This document shows positions 8,922 to 16,660 of a stretch of DNA of 35,911 bases, one piece after another. Both the position numbers and the translations under genes were made by a program. Origin of the DNA: Acidocella sp. (GTDB taxonomy: Bacteria > Pseudomonadota > Alphaproteobacteria > Acetobacterales > Acetobacteraceae); assembly GCA_027308685.1 (NCBI GenBank), contig DAIDEE010000041.1, forward strand, positions 1 through 35,911, in the 5' to 3' direction. Below the pieces are notes generated by a model. That model had not been told where the DNA came from. It ran no database searches and saw nothing but the letters and a program-made list of their open reading frames with translations. The stretch's first letter is position 1, and every line of letters begins with the position of its first letter.

Positions 8922-9365
8922 CTATTTAACCCACGCCGCCGCAACCGCTTCATCCGCCTCGCGCGCCGCTACCCAGGCCGTATCACCGCCGACAAAATCC
9001 TCACGCTTCCAAAAGGGGGCCGAGGTTTTCAACCAGTCGATCAAAAAAGCCGTGGCCCGCAACGCTGCATCGCGATGTGCGCTAGCAGCTGCCACAAACA
9101 CAATATTGTCGCCCGGATGCAATGTGCCAACCCGGTGGATGATGGTGCAATCACTGAGCGGCCAGCGTGCCATCGCCTCATCGGCAATTTTCATGAGCGC
9201 CCGCTCGGTCATGGCGGGGTAATGCTCCAGATGTAAGGCCGTAATTTTGCCCTCACCGCGCACCACGCCAATAAAACTGCTGATCCCGCCAACATCGCCC
9301 GCATTCAACCGTGCCAGTTCGGCACCGGTATCAAAATCCTTCTGCTGAACGATAATCCGCGGCAT
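8922..9365 (-). CDS. moaE: Molybdopterin synthase, large (catalytic) subunit MoaE
   Basis: MoaE with MoaD converts cyclic pyranopterin monophosphate into molybdopterin by inserting two sulfurs. The 147 residues show the family blocks in order: GGISSFIGVVRGEG, LHLEHYPAMTERAL, IIHRVGTLHPGDNIVFVAAAS, HRDAALRA and LIDWLKTSAPFWKRE, the last with the conserved catalytic-site lysines. The ATG overlaps the moaD stop by one base (TAATG), so the two subunits are translationally coupled. Confidence 0.96.
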   Translation of the reverse strand: MPRIIVQQKDFDTGAELARLNAGDVGGISSFIGVVRGEGKITALHLEHYPAMTERALMKIADEAMARWPLSDCTIIHRVGTLHPGDNIVFVAAASAHRDAALRATAFLIDWLKTSAPFWKREDFVGGDTAWVAAREADEAVAAAWVK

Positions 9366-9616
9366 TATCCCCCCGTCACCGGTGGAAAAAACGCAATTTC
9401 CGTGGCCCCTGCGATGCTGGAATCAGCTTGCGCAAAATCCTGATCAATCGCACAGCGCACCAGTTTGGTCTGCGCAAACGCCGCCTGATAGCCCGGCCCG
9501 CGCCCGCGCAACCATTCCACCAAATCCGCAACACTCCGCAAATTTTCAGGCAGCATCACGTCTTCTTCGGAAAGGCCAATTTTTTCACGCAGCCAGGCAA
9601 AATACAGCAGCTTCAT
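9365..9616 (-). CDS. moaD: Molybdopterin synthase sulfur carrier subunit MoaD
   Basis: This 83-residue ubiquitin-fold protein starts MKLLYFAWLREKIG and ends in the diagnostic Gly-Gly (FFPPVTGG). The terminal glycine is thiocarboxylated by an MoeB-type enzyme and donates sulfur to MoaE. Both junctions are TAATG one-base overlaps, upstream with a lipoprotein gene and downstream with moaE. Confidence 0.95.
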   Translation of the reverse strand: MKLLYFAWLREKIGLSEEDVMLPENLRSVADLVEWLRGRGPGYQAAFAQTKLVRCAIDQDFAQADSSIAGATEIAFFPPVTGG

Positions 9617-10020
9617 TATTTTGGTTCAATTTTGGTGGCGACGGCACCGGGGGAAGCCGAAAAATTTACGCCGCTCAAATCGGCATTGGTCGGCGGTATA
9701 ACCCCTGGCGGATACGGCGAGGGCAATGACGGCGTATAGGCTTCACCGAGCGGCTGGTTCATCTGCTTTTGCTGATCGGCGATGGTGGGCACCGGCCTTA
9801 CCGGGCCTGGCCACACGTTGCCGGCCTGTGGCGCAATCGGCGTGACCGGCGGCGCATTGCCCAGCGCCCGCTGCGCGGTTTCACCGTACGCAACCGGCCC
9901 GTTCGGGTTGCCGAACGGCCATATCGAATCCATGCTGAATTGCCGTTCGCTGCTGCACGCGCCGAGCAAAAGCAATGACGCCAGAACCAAAACTTGCCGC
10001 AAATCAAACTCTCCCGTCAC
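9616..10020 (-). CDS. Small proline-rich lipoprotein of unknown function
   Basis: The protein has 134 residues from the GTG at 10020, or 128 from a TTG at 10002. The hydrophobic stretch LVLASLLLLGAC is a clean lipobox, with the lipid-modified cysteine at residue 22 (or 16). The rest is Pro/Gly/Asn-rich and probably disordered, without domains I recognise. The GTG overlaps the mobB stop (GTGA). The TTG start has GGAGAG 6 nt upstream and gives a more normal short signal peptide starting with Arg at position 2, so either could be used. The gene overlaps moaD by TAATG, which places it firmly inside the molybdenum-cofactor operon. Its location suggests a periplasm-facing membrane lipoprotein; its function is unknown. 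Confidence 0.75.
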   Translation of the reverse strand: MTGEFDLRQVLVLASLLLLGACSSERQFSMDSIWPFGNPNGPVAYGETAQRALGNAPPVTPIAPQAGNVWPGPVRPVPTIADQQKQMNQPLGEAYTPSLPSPYPPGVIPPTNADLSGVNFSASPGAVATKIEPK

Positions 10021-10526
10021 GTCGACACGCCGGTTTCTAACCCAAGCCGGGATAATACAAAATACGTCACATCATCTGGCTTATTAAGGTCAAGCACCGG
10101 TACCGGACAATTCGACAAGGCGGCATCGGAGGCGACCGCCATCACATTCATATCCCTCCACAGCGGTGCCTTGCCCAGTTGCGGCCGATAAACCTCCAAC
10201 TTCGGGAAGTCGTAGCTCTTGAAGCCTTCAACCAGCACAATATCAACCGGCGCCAACCTGGCCAGTAAAGTGCCCAGGCCGGGCTCCGGGGCATCTCGAT
10301 GCTCACTGAACAACGCAAACCGCGCCGCATTGGCCAGAATCGTCTCCGACGCACCGGCATGGCGGTGGCGGTAGGAATCCTTACCCGGCTGATCCATTTC
10401 AATGGCGTGATGAGCGTGCTTGACGGTGGAAACACGAAGCCCCCGCGCCCGCAGGCAGCCGATCATGGCGGTCAGCAAGGTGGTTTTGCCGCTGCCGGAC
10501 CAGCCCACAATCCCCAAAACTTTCAT
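10017..10526 (-). CDS. mobB: Molybdopterin-guanine dinucleotide biosynthesis adapter MobB
   Basis: MobB is a GTP-binding P-loop protein that assists MobA in attaching GMP to molybdopterin. The 169-residue protein has the Walker A motif GWSGSGKTT at residues 8-16, then STVKHAHHAIEMDQPGKDSYRHRHAGA, the characteristic MobB block (split here by position: about residues 35-61). VDIVLVEGFKSYDFPKLEVYR follows near residue 95. MobA is not in the window. The gene lies 7 bp after pgsA and overlaps the lipoprotein gene by 4 bp. Confidence 0.94.
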   Translation of the reverse strand: MKVLGIVGWSGSGKTTLLTAMIGCLRARGLRVSTVKHAHHAIEMDQPGKDSYRHRHAGASETILANAARFALFSEHRDAPEPGLGTLLARLAPVDIVLVEGFKSYDFPKLEVYRPQLGKAPLWRDMNVMAVASDAALSNCPVPVLDLNKPDDVTYFVLSRLGLETGVST

Positions 10527-10533
10527 AATTTAC

Positions 10534-11118
10534 TTACGCAACCGGCTTGGTGGTCGTCACATGCCGCAAACCGGCATTCAGGTAATCCCACCCGGTTACC
10601 AGGGTCAGTACAGCGGCTGTCCACAATAATGTCGCGCCAATCCAATCCATCGGCAGCCATCCCAACCACACCAACTTGGCCCCTTCATTCCCGGCCAGCA
10701 GCAAGCCCAATGCCACCATCTGCACGCCGGTCTTCCATTTTGCCAGCTTGGTCACCGGCAGCCCCACCCGGATTTCCGCCAGATATTCACGCAAGCCGCT
10801 CACCAGAATTTCTCGCAGCATGATGACGATTGCCGGGTAAATGCCTAAACCTGGCAGATGCCCAAACCCCACCAACGCCATCAAGGTTGCGCCAATCAGC
10901 AGCTTATCGGCAATCGGGTCCAGCATCCGGCCAAAATCCGAAAGCTGCATCATGTCACGCGCCAAACGGCCATCCAGATAATCAGTAATACCCGCCGCCC
11001 CGAACAATAATGAAGCCGTCAGCGCCGACCAGGGCGCACCAATCGCCACCAGCAGAACAATCACCGGAATAACGGCGATGCGCGAAAGGGTGAGCATGTT
11101 AGGTAAATCGGTCAGCAT
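10534..11118 (-). CDS. pgsA: CDP-diacylglycerol-glycerol-3-phosphate 3-phosphatidyltransferase
   Basis: PgsA makes phosphatidylglycerophosphate, the precursor of phosphatidylglycerol and cardiolipin, at the inner membrane. The CDP-alcohol phosphatidyltransferase signature DG-x2-AR-x8-G-x3-D-x3-D is intact: Asp49, Gly50, Ala53, Arg54, Gly63, Asp67, Asp71. The 194 residues and several membrane helices match the family. It lies 39 bp downstream of the ModE-like regulator and 7 bp upstream of mobB. A pgsA-moaD-moaE neighbourhood is common in alphaproteobacteria. Confidence 0.95.
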   Translation of the reverse strand: MLTDLPNMLTLSRIAVIPVIVLLVAIGAPWSALTASLLFGAAGITDYLDGRLARDMMQLSDFGRMLDPIADKLLIGATLMALVGFGHLPGLGIYPAIVIMLREILVSGLREYLAEIRVGLPVTKLAKWKTGVQMVALGLLLAGNEGAKLVWLGWLPMDWIGATLLWTAAVLTLVTGWDYLNAGLRHVTTTKPVA

Positions 11119-11157
11119 AATAAACTCGTACAGCGTTTTAGCGTCGCCGGGAACCGA

Positions 11158-11514
11158 TCAGGGCTTCAATGCTGCACCGATTTTTTCCAGGGCAGCGGCC
11201 CCGGCTTCGGCCGCAACAATTTCAATCTCCCGGTAGGCTGCCAGCATCTCCAGCCCCAGCGGCGTGAGGTGCGCGCCGCCGCCACCTGCCCCGCCTTTTG
11301 CCGCTTCCACCAACGGGGTTTGAAATGCATGATTCAACGCCTCAACCAGCGCCCAGGCCCGTTTGTAGCTCATCCCCATCTGCCGTCCCGCCGCCGCGAT
11401 CGAGCCGGTATTGGCGATATGGCTCAGCAAATCCGCCCGCCCCCAGCCGAACACCACCCCACCCTCGGTGATGACACGGATATGCAGACTGGTGCGCTGG
11501 ACAAATTTGGACAT
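11158..11514 (-). CDS. ModE-like one-domain transcriptional regulator
   Basis: This 118-residue protein is a LysR-type winged helix of the ModE N-terminal kind: GRADLLSHIANTGSIAAAG, then MGMSYKRAWALVEALNHAF, the recognition-helix region, then a Gly-rich wing (GGAGGGGAHLTPLG) and a dimerisation helix. It lacks the C-terminal molbindin domains that bind molybdate in E. coli ModE. The start at 11514 (MSKF) fits the family length. An ATG at 11529 is possible, and neither has a strong Shine-Dalgarno sequence. It is divergent from the molybdate/tungstate ABC genes, with a palindrome between them, so it probably represses the importer and perhaps itself and the downstream pgsA-mobB-moaDE run. Confidence 0.82.
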   Translation of the reverse strand: MSKFVQRTSLHIRVITEGGVVFGWGRADLLSHIANTGSIAAAGRQMGMSYKRAWALVEALNHAFQTPLVEAAKGGAGGGGAHLTPLGLEMLAAYREIEIVAAEAGAAALEKIGAALKP

Positions 11515-11541
11515 GACCCAGCCAAGCATGAACCAGCGCCG

Positions 11542-11570
11542 TTGACGATATGTTTGAATGGCGATATCGC
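11542..11570 (+). promoter_or_regulatory. Candidate promoter of the ABC importer operon
   Basis: TTGACG (11542-11547) matches the -35 consensus at five of six positions, and a 17-bp spacer leads to TATCGC (11565-11570). Transcription would start near 11577, leaving a ~20-nt leader with GAGGG before the ATG at 11597. The -10 and spacer lie inside the palindrome, consistent with repression. This is a reading of sequence only. Confidence 0.4.
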
Positions 11571-11583
11571 TATGCAAACATAT
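11548..11583. promoter_or_regulatory. 36-bp near-perfect palindrome, probable ModE-like operator
   Basis: The outer arms ATATGTTTG and CAAACATAT are a perfect 9-bp inverted repeat. The centre GCGATATCGC is a perfect 10-bp palindrome. Only two symmetric positions across the 36 bp do not pair. The site lies between the divergent starts of the ModE-like regulator (11514) and the ABC binding protein (11597). The size and AT-rich outer arms suit a dimeric winged-helix repressor. Confidence 0.7.
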
Positions 11584-11596
11584 TGAGGGTCCAAAA

Positions 11597-12529
11597 ATGC
11601 AAATATCCCGCCGTACCTTGCTCGCCGCCAGCTCAGCACTCATGGCCACCGGCCTGCCGTGGGCCCAAGCTGACGACAAGGCGGCTGATGGTAAATTCAC
11701 CGTCGCCTTCGCCGGCTCAATGGGCGTGGTGATGGATGAGGGTGTGGGCCCTGCTTACCAAGCGAAATCCGGCACACAATATCAGGGCATCGGCCAGGCC
11801 GCGATGGCGCTGGCGCATTTGCTCTCGGCCAAAACCATGATGGCGGACGTGTTCATCCCGGTCTCACCCGCGCCGATGAAAGCTGTTGAGGAAGCGGGCC
11901 TGGTTGATAAAGGGCAGGGCATCCCGGTGGCAAGCACCCAGATTGTGCTGGCCTACGCCCCCACGTCTAAATTCGCTGCCGCCATCGCCAAGGCCAAGGG
12001 TGCCGACTGGACCAAAATCCTGCGTGAACCGGGTTTCCGCTTTGGCCGCACCGACCCTAATACCGACCCGCAAGGTCAGTACGTGCTCTACACGCTGCAA
12101 CTGGCAGAGCTGTTTTATAAGCAACCTGGCCTCGCCAAAGCTATCGCCGGGGCAGATGTGAATGAGGCGCAAATTTTCACCGAACCCTCATTGCTATCGC
12201 GCCTGCAGGAAGGCCAGATCGACGCCACGCTCAGCTATCAGAGCGCCGTGGTCTCGCAAAAGCTGCCGTTCATCGCATTGCCGGCCGAGATCAATTTCTC
12301 CGATCCCAGCAAAGCCAAGGACTGGTACAGCAAAGCCGCCCTCACCGTCACCGCCAAGGGTGTCACCAAAACCCTGCACCCAGGCCTGCTGGTGTTCTAT
12401 GCAGCGGCACTGAAGAACGCCACCAACCCGTTGGCGGCACAGGGCTTCGTGAATTTCCTGGCAAGCAAAACCGGTCAGGCCATTTTTGCTGAATATGGCT
12501 ACGGGCCAGCCAAAGGGCCAAAAATCTGA
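11597..12529 (+). CDS. Molybdate/tungstate ABC transporter, substrate-binding protein
   Basis: The 310-residue precursor has a signal peptide with a twin-arginine motif (SRRTLL, Arg5-Arg6) and probable cleavage after AQA near residue 25. The mature start FTVAFAGSMGVVMDEGVGPA resembles the ModA/WtpA group, which binds oxyanions through Ser and backbone contacts in the first loops. GIGQAAMALAHLLSAK and DVFIPVSPAPMKAVEEAGL follow the family pattern. The ATG at 11597 has GAGGG 7 nt upstream. A longer frame from 11558 begins inside the palindrome and is rejected. Permease and ATPase genes follow. Divergence from a ModE-like regulator and Moco genes supports molybdate or tungstate; sequence alone does not separate the two. 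Confidence 0.85.
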   Translation: MQISRRTLLAASSALMATGLPWAQADDKAADGKFTVAFAGSMGVVMDEGVGPAYQAKSGTQYQGIGQAAMALAHLLSAKTMMADVFIPVSPAPMKAVEEAGLVDKGQGIPVASTQIVLAYAPTSKFAAAIAKAKGADWTKILREPGFRFGRTDPNTDPQGQYVLYTLQLAELFYKQPGLAKAIAGADVNEAQIFTEPSLLSRLQEGQIDATLSYQSAVVSQKLPFIALPAEINFSDPSKAKDWYSKAALTVTAKGVTKTLHPGLLVFYAAALKNATNPLAAQGFVNFLASKTGQAIFAEYGYGPAKGPKI

Positions 12530-12566
12530 ACAATCAGCCGCCTCTCGATAAAATTCCTACAACTTA

Positions 12567-12605
12567 TGCCCGCGCGCGCCCCCGTGTGCGCGGGCAGCTT
12601 TTTTT
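12567..12605 (+). terminator. Terminator-like hairpin between binding-protein and permease genes
   Basis: A perfect 9-bp GC-rich stem (TGCCCGCGC at 12567-12575, GCGCGGGCA at 12588-12596) is followed within 2 nt by seven Ts (12599-12605). This is the form of an intrinsic terminator. It sits across the apparent GTG start of the permease, so it may reduce expression of the downstream genes relative to the binding protein rather than end the operon. Confidence 0.6.
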
Positions 12606-13365
12606 GCGTCTGCTTGGCTTTGCCGTTCCCGTTAGCATTCTGTTGACCCTCGGCTTCCTGACTGTCCCGTTATTTGGCCTGCTCAGTGGCGGTAACTGGT
12701 CAAATACCGGTTTGTCTGCCGATGATATCCGCGCCGTTACCACCTCACTCCTCGGCGGCATCATCGCGCTCGGGTTTATTGCTTTATTCGGCACGCCTCT
12801 CGCACTTTATCTTGCCCGCCGCAAAACCCGCACCAGCGGCCTGGCTGAAGCGCTGGTGCTGATCCCGATGCTGATGCCCACCTTGGCGATTGGCATATTA
12901 TTGGCGGCATTTTACGGCCCCGCCGCGCCGGTGGGGGCCGCCTTGGCCAATATCGGACTAATGCTCACCAACACGCCGGCCGCCTTCGTACTGGCGGCTC
13001 TTTACGCCGCCCTGCCCACCTATGTCATCGCCGCGCGCGCCGCCCTGGCGCAGGTGCCTGGCGAGTTGGAAGACGTGTCCCGCACACTGGGCGTCGCTGG
13101 CCTGCCGCTATTTTTCCGCGTCACATTGCCATTGGCGCAACGCGGATTGGCGGCGGCGCTGGCGCTGGCGTGGGTCAGGGCCATGGGCGAGTTCGGCATC
13201 GTCCTGATCATCGCTTATTTCCCACAAGGCTTGCCGGTACGGCTATGGGTGGATTTGCAAGACCAAGGTATCAGCGCCGTATTTCCCCTACTGGCGGTGT
13301 TTCTGGTGGTAGCCTTGCCGCTGCCGCTGTGGCTGGGTTTGCGTAGCCGTACCGCCCCACAGTAA
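12586..13365 (+). CDS. Molybdate/tungstate ABC transporter, permease
   Basis: A 259-residue inner-membrane permease with six or so hydrophobic helices and the cytoplasmic EAA-type loop (ELEDVSRTLGVAGLPLFFRVTLPLAQRG) that docks on the ATPase; the loop spans about residues 160-190. WVRAMGEFGIVLIIAYFPQG matches ModB/WtpB permeases. The start is uncertain. GTG at 12586 has no ribosome binding site and lies in a terminator-like hairpin. The same frame stays open upstream to the end of the binding-protein gene, where CTG at 12526 overlaps its stop. The only nearby ATG (12566) is in another frame, which a -1 slip at the T7 run would join to the permease frame. Confidence 0.85.
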   Translation: MRGQLFLRLLGFAVPVSILLTLGFLTVPLFGLLSGGNWSNTGLSADDIRAVTTSLLGGIIALGFIALFGTPLALYLARRKTRTSGLAEALVLIPMLMPTLAIGILLAAFYGPAAPVGAALANIGLMLTNTPAAFVLAALYAALPTYVIAARAALAQVPGELEDVSRTLGVAGLPLFFRVTLPLAQRGLAAALALAWVRAMGEFGIVLIIAYFPQGLPVRLWVDLQDQGISAVFPLLAVFLVVALPLPLWLGLRSRTAPQ

Positions 13366-13374
13366 CCAGGGAGC

Positions 13375-14268
13375 GTGACGCTCCTGATCAACTATACCCT
13401 GGCCAGCCCGGTGGCGCTCAGCGCCCAATTTGAGGTGCGTGGCTTTACCGCCCTGCTCGGCCGCTCAGGTGCCGGCAAAACCTCATTGCTCAAAGCCCTG
13501 GCCGGGCTGTTGCCGGCCACCGGCACGCCCTGGGGCGGGCTGCCGCCGCAGGACCGCCCGATTGGGTATCTGCCACAAGGTGCCGCCTTGTTCCCGCATC
13601 TGAGCGTGCTCGAAAACGCTGCTTTCGCACTTACCGGGCCAGACCGCCTGCAACGCGCCCAAGCCCATCTCGACGACCTTAACATAGGACATCTCGCCAC
13701 CCGCAACGGCGCTAAAATTTCTGGCGGTGAGGCCCAGCGTGTCGGCCTGGCCCGGGCTTTGGCCCGCCGTCCGCAACTGCTGTTGCTCGACGAGCCCTCC
13801 GCCGCCCTTGATGCCGCCACCCGCGACGAGGTTCTGGCACAACTGATCGATACCATCGACGCCACCGGAATCCCCGCCCTGGCCGCCACCCACGATCCCG
13901 CCATCGCCGCCCTGGCCGACTGGGTGGTGCTGCTGGCCGAGGATAAAGTCATCCAGCAGGGCACGCCCCGGCATTTATTCGACAACCCCGCCAGCATCGC
14001 CGCCGCGCAACTGCTCGGCTATCAGAATTTCTGGCCGCAGAACGCTGCCACTTGCACCATCCGGGCCGAGGACATCCAGATCGCCCCCTCGGGTCGGCCC
14101 GCCATGATCACCGGCATCCGCGAACAGGGCCGCGATTTACGCCTGAGTTGCGCAATGCCGGAGCCGGTCACCATCATTATCCGCGCCGGTGACGCCGCCG
14201 CCTATGAAATTGGGCGGCAGGTGAACTTATTTTTTCCGCCCGCCAAAGTGAAACTTTTGTCAAGTTGA
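13375..14268 (+). CDS. Molybdate/tungstate ABC transporter, ATP-binding protein
   Basis: This 297-residue ATPase energises import. Visible motifs are Walker A GRSGAGKTS (29-37), Q-loop YLPQGAALFPHLSV, signature SGGEAQR near 116-122, Walker B LLLLDEPSAALD near 137, and the switch histidine in ATHD near 171. The C-terminal ~75 residues contain CTIRAEDIQIAPS and end in PAKVKLLSS, like the TOBE-type oxyanion domain of ModC/WtpC. The start is GTG at 13375 with AGG 4 nt upstream, 9 bp after the permease stop. Confidence 0.9.
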   Translation: MTLLINYTLASPVALSAQFEVRGFTALLGRSGAGKTSLLKALAGLLPATGTPWGGLPPQDRPIGYLPQGAALFPHLSVLENAAFALTGPDRLQRAQAHLDDLNIGHLATRNGAKISGGEAQRVGLARALARRPQLLLLDEPSAALDAATRDEVLAQLIDTIDATGIPALAATHDPAIAALADWVVLLAEDKVIQQGTPRHLFDNPASIAAAQLLGYQNFWPQNAATCTIRAEDIQIAPSGRPAMITGIREQGRDLRLSCAMPEPVTIIIRAGDAAAYEIGRQVNLFFPPAKVKLLSS

Positions 14269-14384
14269 GCCTATGGCGCAGCGCACAATGGCTGCTTGCT
14301 GGTTATTCACGTTTGGAGTAGCACGCCCAAAACCTTTCGCGTCTGATCTTCAACCAACTCTCAGAACAGGTAGGCCACTCCCAC

Positions 14385-15581
14385 ATGAACATACATGAAT
14401 ATCAGGGCAAGGAATTGCTCAAAACCTACGGCGTCGCCGTTTTAGACGGCCATATCGCGTGGACCCCTGATGAAGCAGTGGAAGCTGCCAAAAAGCTACC
14501 TGGCCCGATTTATGTGGTAAAGTCACAAATTCACGCGGGTGGCCGCGGCGCTGGCAAATTCAAAGACGCCCCGGAAGGCAAAGGCGGCGTTCGCCTTGCC
14601 AAGTCGCTTGATGAAGTGCGCGAAGCCGCGGAAGCGATGATCGGCCACACGCTGATCACCAAGCAGACCGGCCCAGCCGGCCGTCTGGTCCGCCGCGTCT
14701 ATGTAGAATCCGGCTGCGACATCAAGCGCGAGCTTTACCTCTCGCTCCTCATCGACCGTTCGGTCTCCGAAGTGGTCATCATCGCCTCCGTTGAAGGCGG
14801 CATGGAAATCGAGGAAGTGGCCGAACACCACCCCGAGAAAATCCTGCGCGCGCCGGTTGACCCGGCCTCCGGCATCTCCGCCTTCCACGCCCGCAAGCTG
14901 GCGTTTGGTCTCGGCCTTGAAGGCAAGCAAATTGCCACGTTCGGCAAGTTTGTGGACGCCATGTATAAGGCGTTCGTGGCCCTGGATTGCGCCACCATCG
15001 AAATCAACCCGCTGGTGGTCACCGGCGCCGGTGAGATCATCGCGCTGGATGCCAAAGTATCCTTCGACGACAACGCGCTGTATCGCCATGAAGCCATCGA
15101 GGCGCTGCGCGATGAAGGCGAAGAAGACCCGAAGGAACTGGAAGCCACCAAGCACAGCCTGAATTATGTGGCGCTCGACGGTTCGATCGGCTGCATGGTC
15201 AACGGTGCGGGCCTCGCCATGGCCACCATGGACATCATTAAATTGTACGGCGCTGAGCCTGCCAACTTCCTCGATGTCGGCGGCGGCGCCACCAAGGAAC
15301 GCGTGACTGCGGCGTTCAAAATCATCCTCTCCGACCCGAATGTTGAAGGCATCCTCGTCAACATCTTCGGCGGCATCATGCGCTGCGACGTGATCGCGGA
15401 AGGCGTCATCGCCGCTGCCCGCGAAGTTTCACTCTCGGTGCCGCTGGTTGTCCGCCTCGAAGGCACCAACGTGCAGTTGGGCAAGGACATTATGGCGAAG
15501 TCCGGCCTGCCGATCATTTCGGCTGACAATCTGGCTGACGCCGCTGAAAAAATCGTTAAAGCCGTAAAGGAAGCTGCGTAA
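14385..15581 (+). CDS. sucC: Succinyl-CoA ligase (ADP-forming), beta subunit
   Basis: With SucD it interconverts succinyl-CoA and succinate with ATP formation in the TCA cycle. The 398-residue ATP-grasp protein starts [17 protein letters not shown] and contains [16 protein letters not shown] in the nucleotide-binding part. The C-terminal half has [18 protein letters not shown] and [13 protein letters not shown], as expected for this subunit. Its TAA overlaps the sucD ATG by one base (TAATG). The 116 bp upstream (14269-14384) show no obvious promoter or terminator. Confidence 0.97.
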   Translation: MNIHEYQGKELLKTYGVAVLDGHIAWTPDEAVEAAKKLPGPIYVVKSQIHAGGRGAGKFKDAPEGKGGVRLAKSLDEVREAAEAMIGHTLITKQTGPAGRLVRRVYVESGCDIKRELYLSLLIDRSVSEVVIIASVEGGMEIEEVAEHHPEKILRAPVDPASGISAFHARKLAFGLGLEGKQIATFGKFVDAMYKAFVALDCATIEINPLVVTGAGEIIALDAKVSFDDNALYRHEAIEALRDEGEEDPKELEATKHSLNYVALDGSIGCMVNGAGLAMATMDIIKLYGAEPANFLDVGGGATKERVTAAFKIILSDPNVEGILVNIFGGIMRCDVIAEGVIAAAREVSLSVPLVVRLEGTNVQLGKDIMAKSGLPIISADNLADAAEKIVKAVKEAA

Positions 15582-16456
15582 TGGCCATTCTCGTTCATCA
15601 AAACACCAAGGTCATCACGCAGGGTTTCACCGGCGCGCAAGGCACCTTCCACTCTGAACAAGCCCTCGCCTACGGCACCAAAGTTGTCGGCGGCGTCACC
15701 CCCGGCAAGGGCGGCCAGAAGCATCTGGACCTGCCGGTGTTCAACACGGTCGGTGAAGCCCGCGCCAAAACCGGCGCCAATGCCTCGGCCATCTATGTGC
15801 CGCCCCCGTTCGCCGCTGACTCCATCCTGGAAGCCATCGATGCCGGCATCGAGCTGATCGTCTGCATCACCGAAGGCATCCCGGTGCTCGACATGGTGCG
15901 CGTCAAGCGCGCTTTGTCTGGCTCCAAGTCCCTGCTGGTCGGCCCGAACTGCCCCGGCGTGATCACCCCCGACGAATGCAAAATCGGCATCATGCCAGGC
16001 CACATTCACAAGCGTGGTTCCATCGGCATTGTTTCCCGCTCCGGCACGCTGACCTATGAAGCTGTCGCGCAGACCACGGCAGCCGGCCTCGGCCAGTCCA
16101 CCTGCGTCGGCATCGGTGGTGACCCGGTCAAGGGGCTGGATTTCATCGAAGTGCTGGAGATGTTCCTGCACGATGACGAGACCCAGGCGATCATCATGAT
16201 CGGCGAAATCGGCGGCCCGTCGGAGATCGACGCGGCTGAATTCCTGCGCCGCCACAAAATCAAAAAACCCATCGTCGGCTTCATCGCCGGTGTAACCGCC
16301 CCTCCGGGCCGCCGCATGGGCCATGCCGGCGCCGTTATTTCCGGTGGCAAGGACACGGCGCAAGCCAAAACTGCCGCCATGCTGGAAGCCGGCATTCACA
16401 TTGCCGATAGCCCAGCAGCTCTTGGCAGCACCATGGTGAAGGCGCTGCGGGGCTAA
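15581..16456 (+). CDS. sucD: Succinyl-CoA ligase (ADP-forming), alpha subunit
   Basis: This is the 291-residue CoA-binding subunit. The Rossmann-type N-terminus contains [19 protein letters not shown] and GGVTPGKGG. The phosphorylated histidine lies in [14 protein letters not shown], at about His248. [20 protein letters not shown] is typical of the family. It is translationally coupled to sucC. A hairpin follows ten bases after its stop. Confidence 0.97.
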   Translation: MAILVHQNTKVITQGFTGAQGTFHSEQALAYGTKVVGGVTPGKGGQKHLDLPVFNTVGEARAKTGANASAIYVPPPFAADSILEAIDAGIELIVCITEGIPVLDMVRVKRALSGSKSLLVGPNCPGVITPDECKIGIMPGHIHKRGSIGIVSRSGTLTYEAVAQTTAAGLGQSTCVGIGGDPVKGLDFIEVLEMFLHDDETQAIIMIGEIGGPSEIDAAEFLRRHKIKKPIVGFIAGVTAPPGRRMGHAGAVISGGKDTAQAKTAAMLEAGIHIADSPAALGSTMVKALRG

Positions 16457-16465
16457 AACCCGCAT

Positions 16466-16496
16466 CCCGTCATTACCTCCACAGGGGAATGACGGG
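16466..16496 (+). other. Hairpin after sucD
   Basis: An inverted repeat CCCGTCATT / AATGACGGG encloses a 13-nt loop just after sucD. No T-tract follows on the plus strand (GGGAAAATTAA), so it looks more like an mRNA-stabilising or REP-type hairpin than an intrinsic terminator. Confidence 0.6.
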
Positions 16497-16570
16497 AAAA
16501 TTAACCCGCAGGACGACTCTCAACCGGGCTGCTAAGATCACGGCATGTTACTGTTTTAAGTATTTCTTAA

Positions 16571-16660
16571 GGTAGGGTTATGCAGAAAAAACAACCCAGC
16601 CCTACCACGCGAGACCACGGCAAGAACGGCGGTGTGGCTTATGTAGCTCGCCGCCGTTTT
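16571..16660 (+). promoter_or_regulatory. Two stem-loops in the sucA leader
   Basis: The first stem pairs GGTAGGG (16571-16577) with CCCTACC (16600-16606). The second pairs AACGGCGG (16625-16632) with CCGCCGTT (16651-16658) and ends in TTTT (16657-16660). The second resembles a weak terminator or attenuator 40 bp before sucA. Both lie inside the possible small frame 16580-16693. The 243-bp gap between sucD and sucA could therefore carry its own control of 2-oxoglutarate dehydrogenase. Confidence 0.45.

Noticed and set aside
15164-16465. 433-codon open frame antisense to sucC/sucD
   Set aside because: It mirrors conserved, motif-bearing succinyl-CoA ligase genes. Its translation has low complexity (His/Asp/Gly-rich) and no recognisable domain; long antisense frames are expected in GC-rich DNA.
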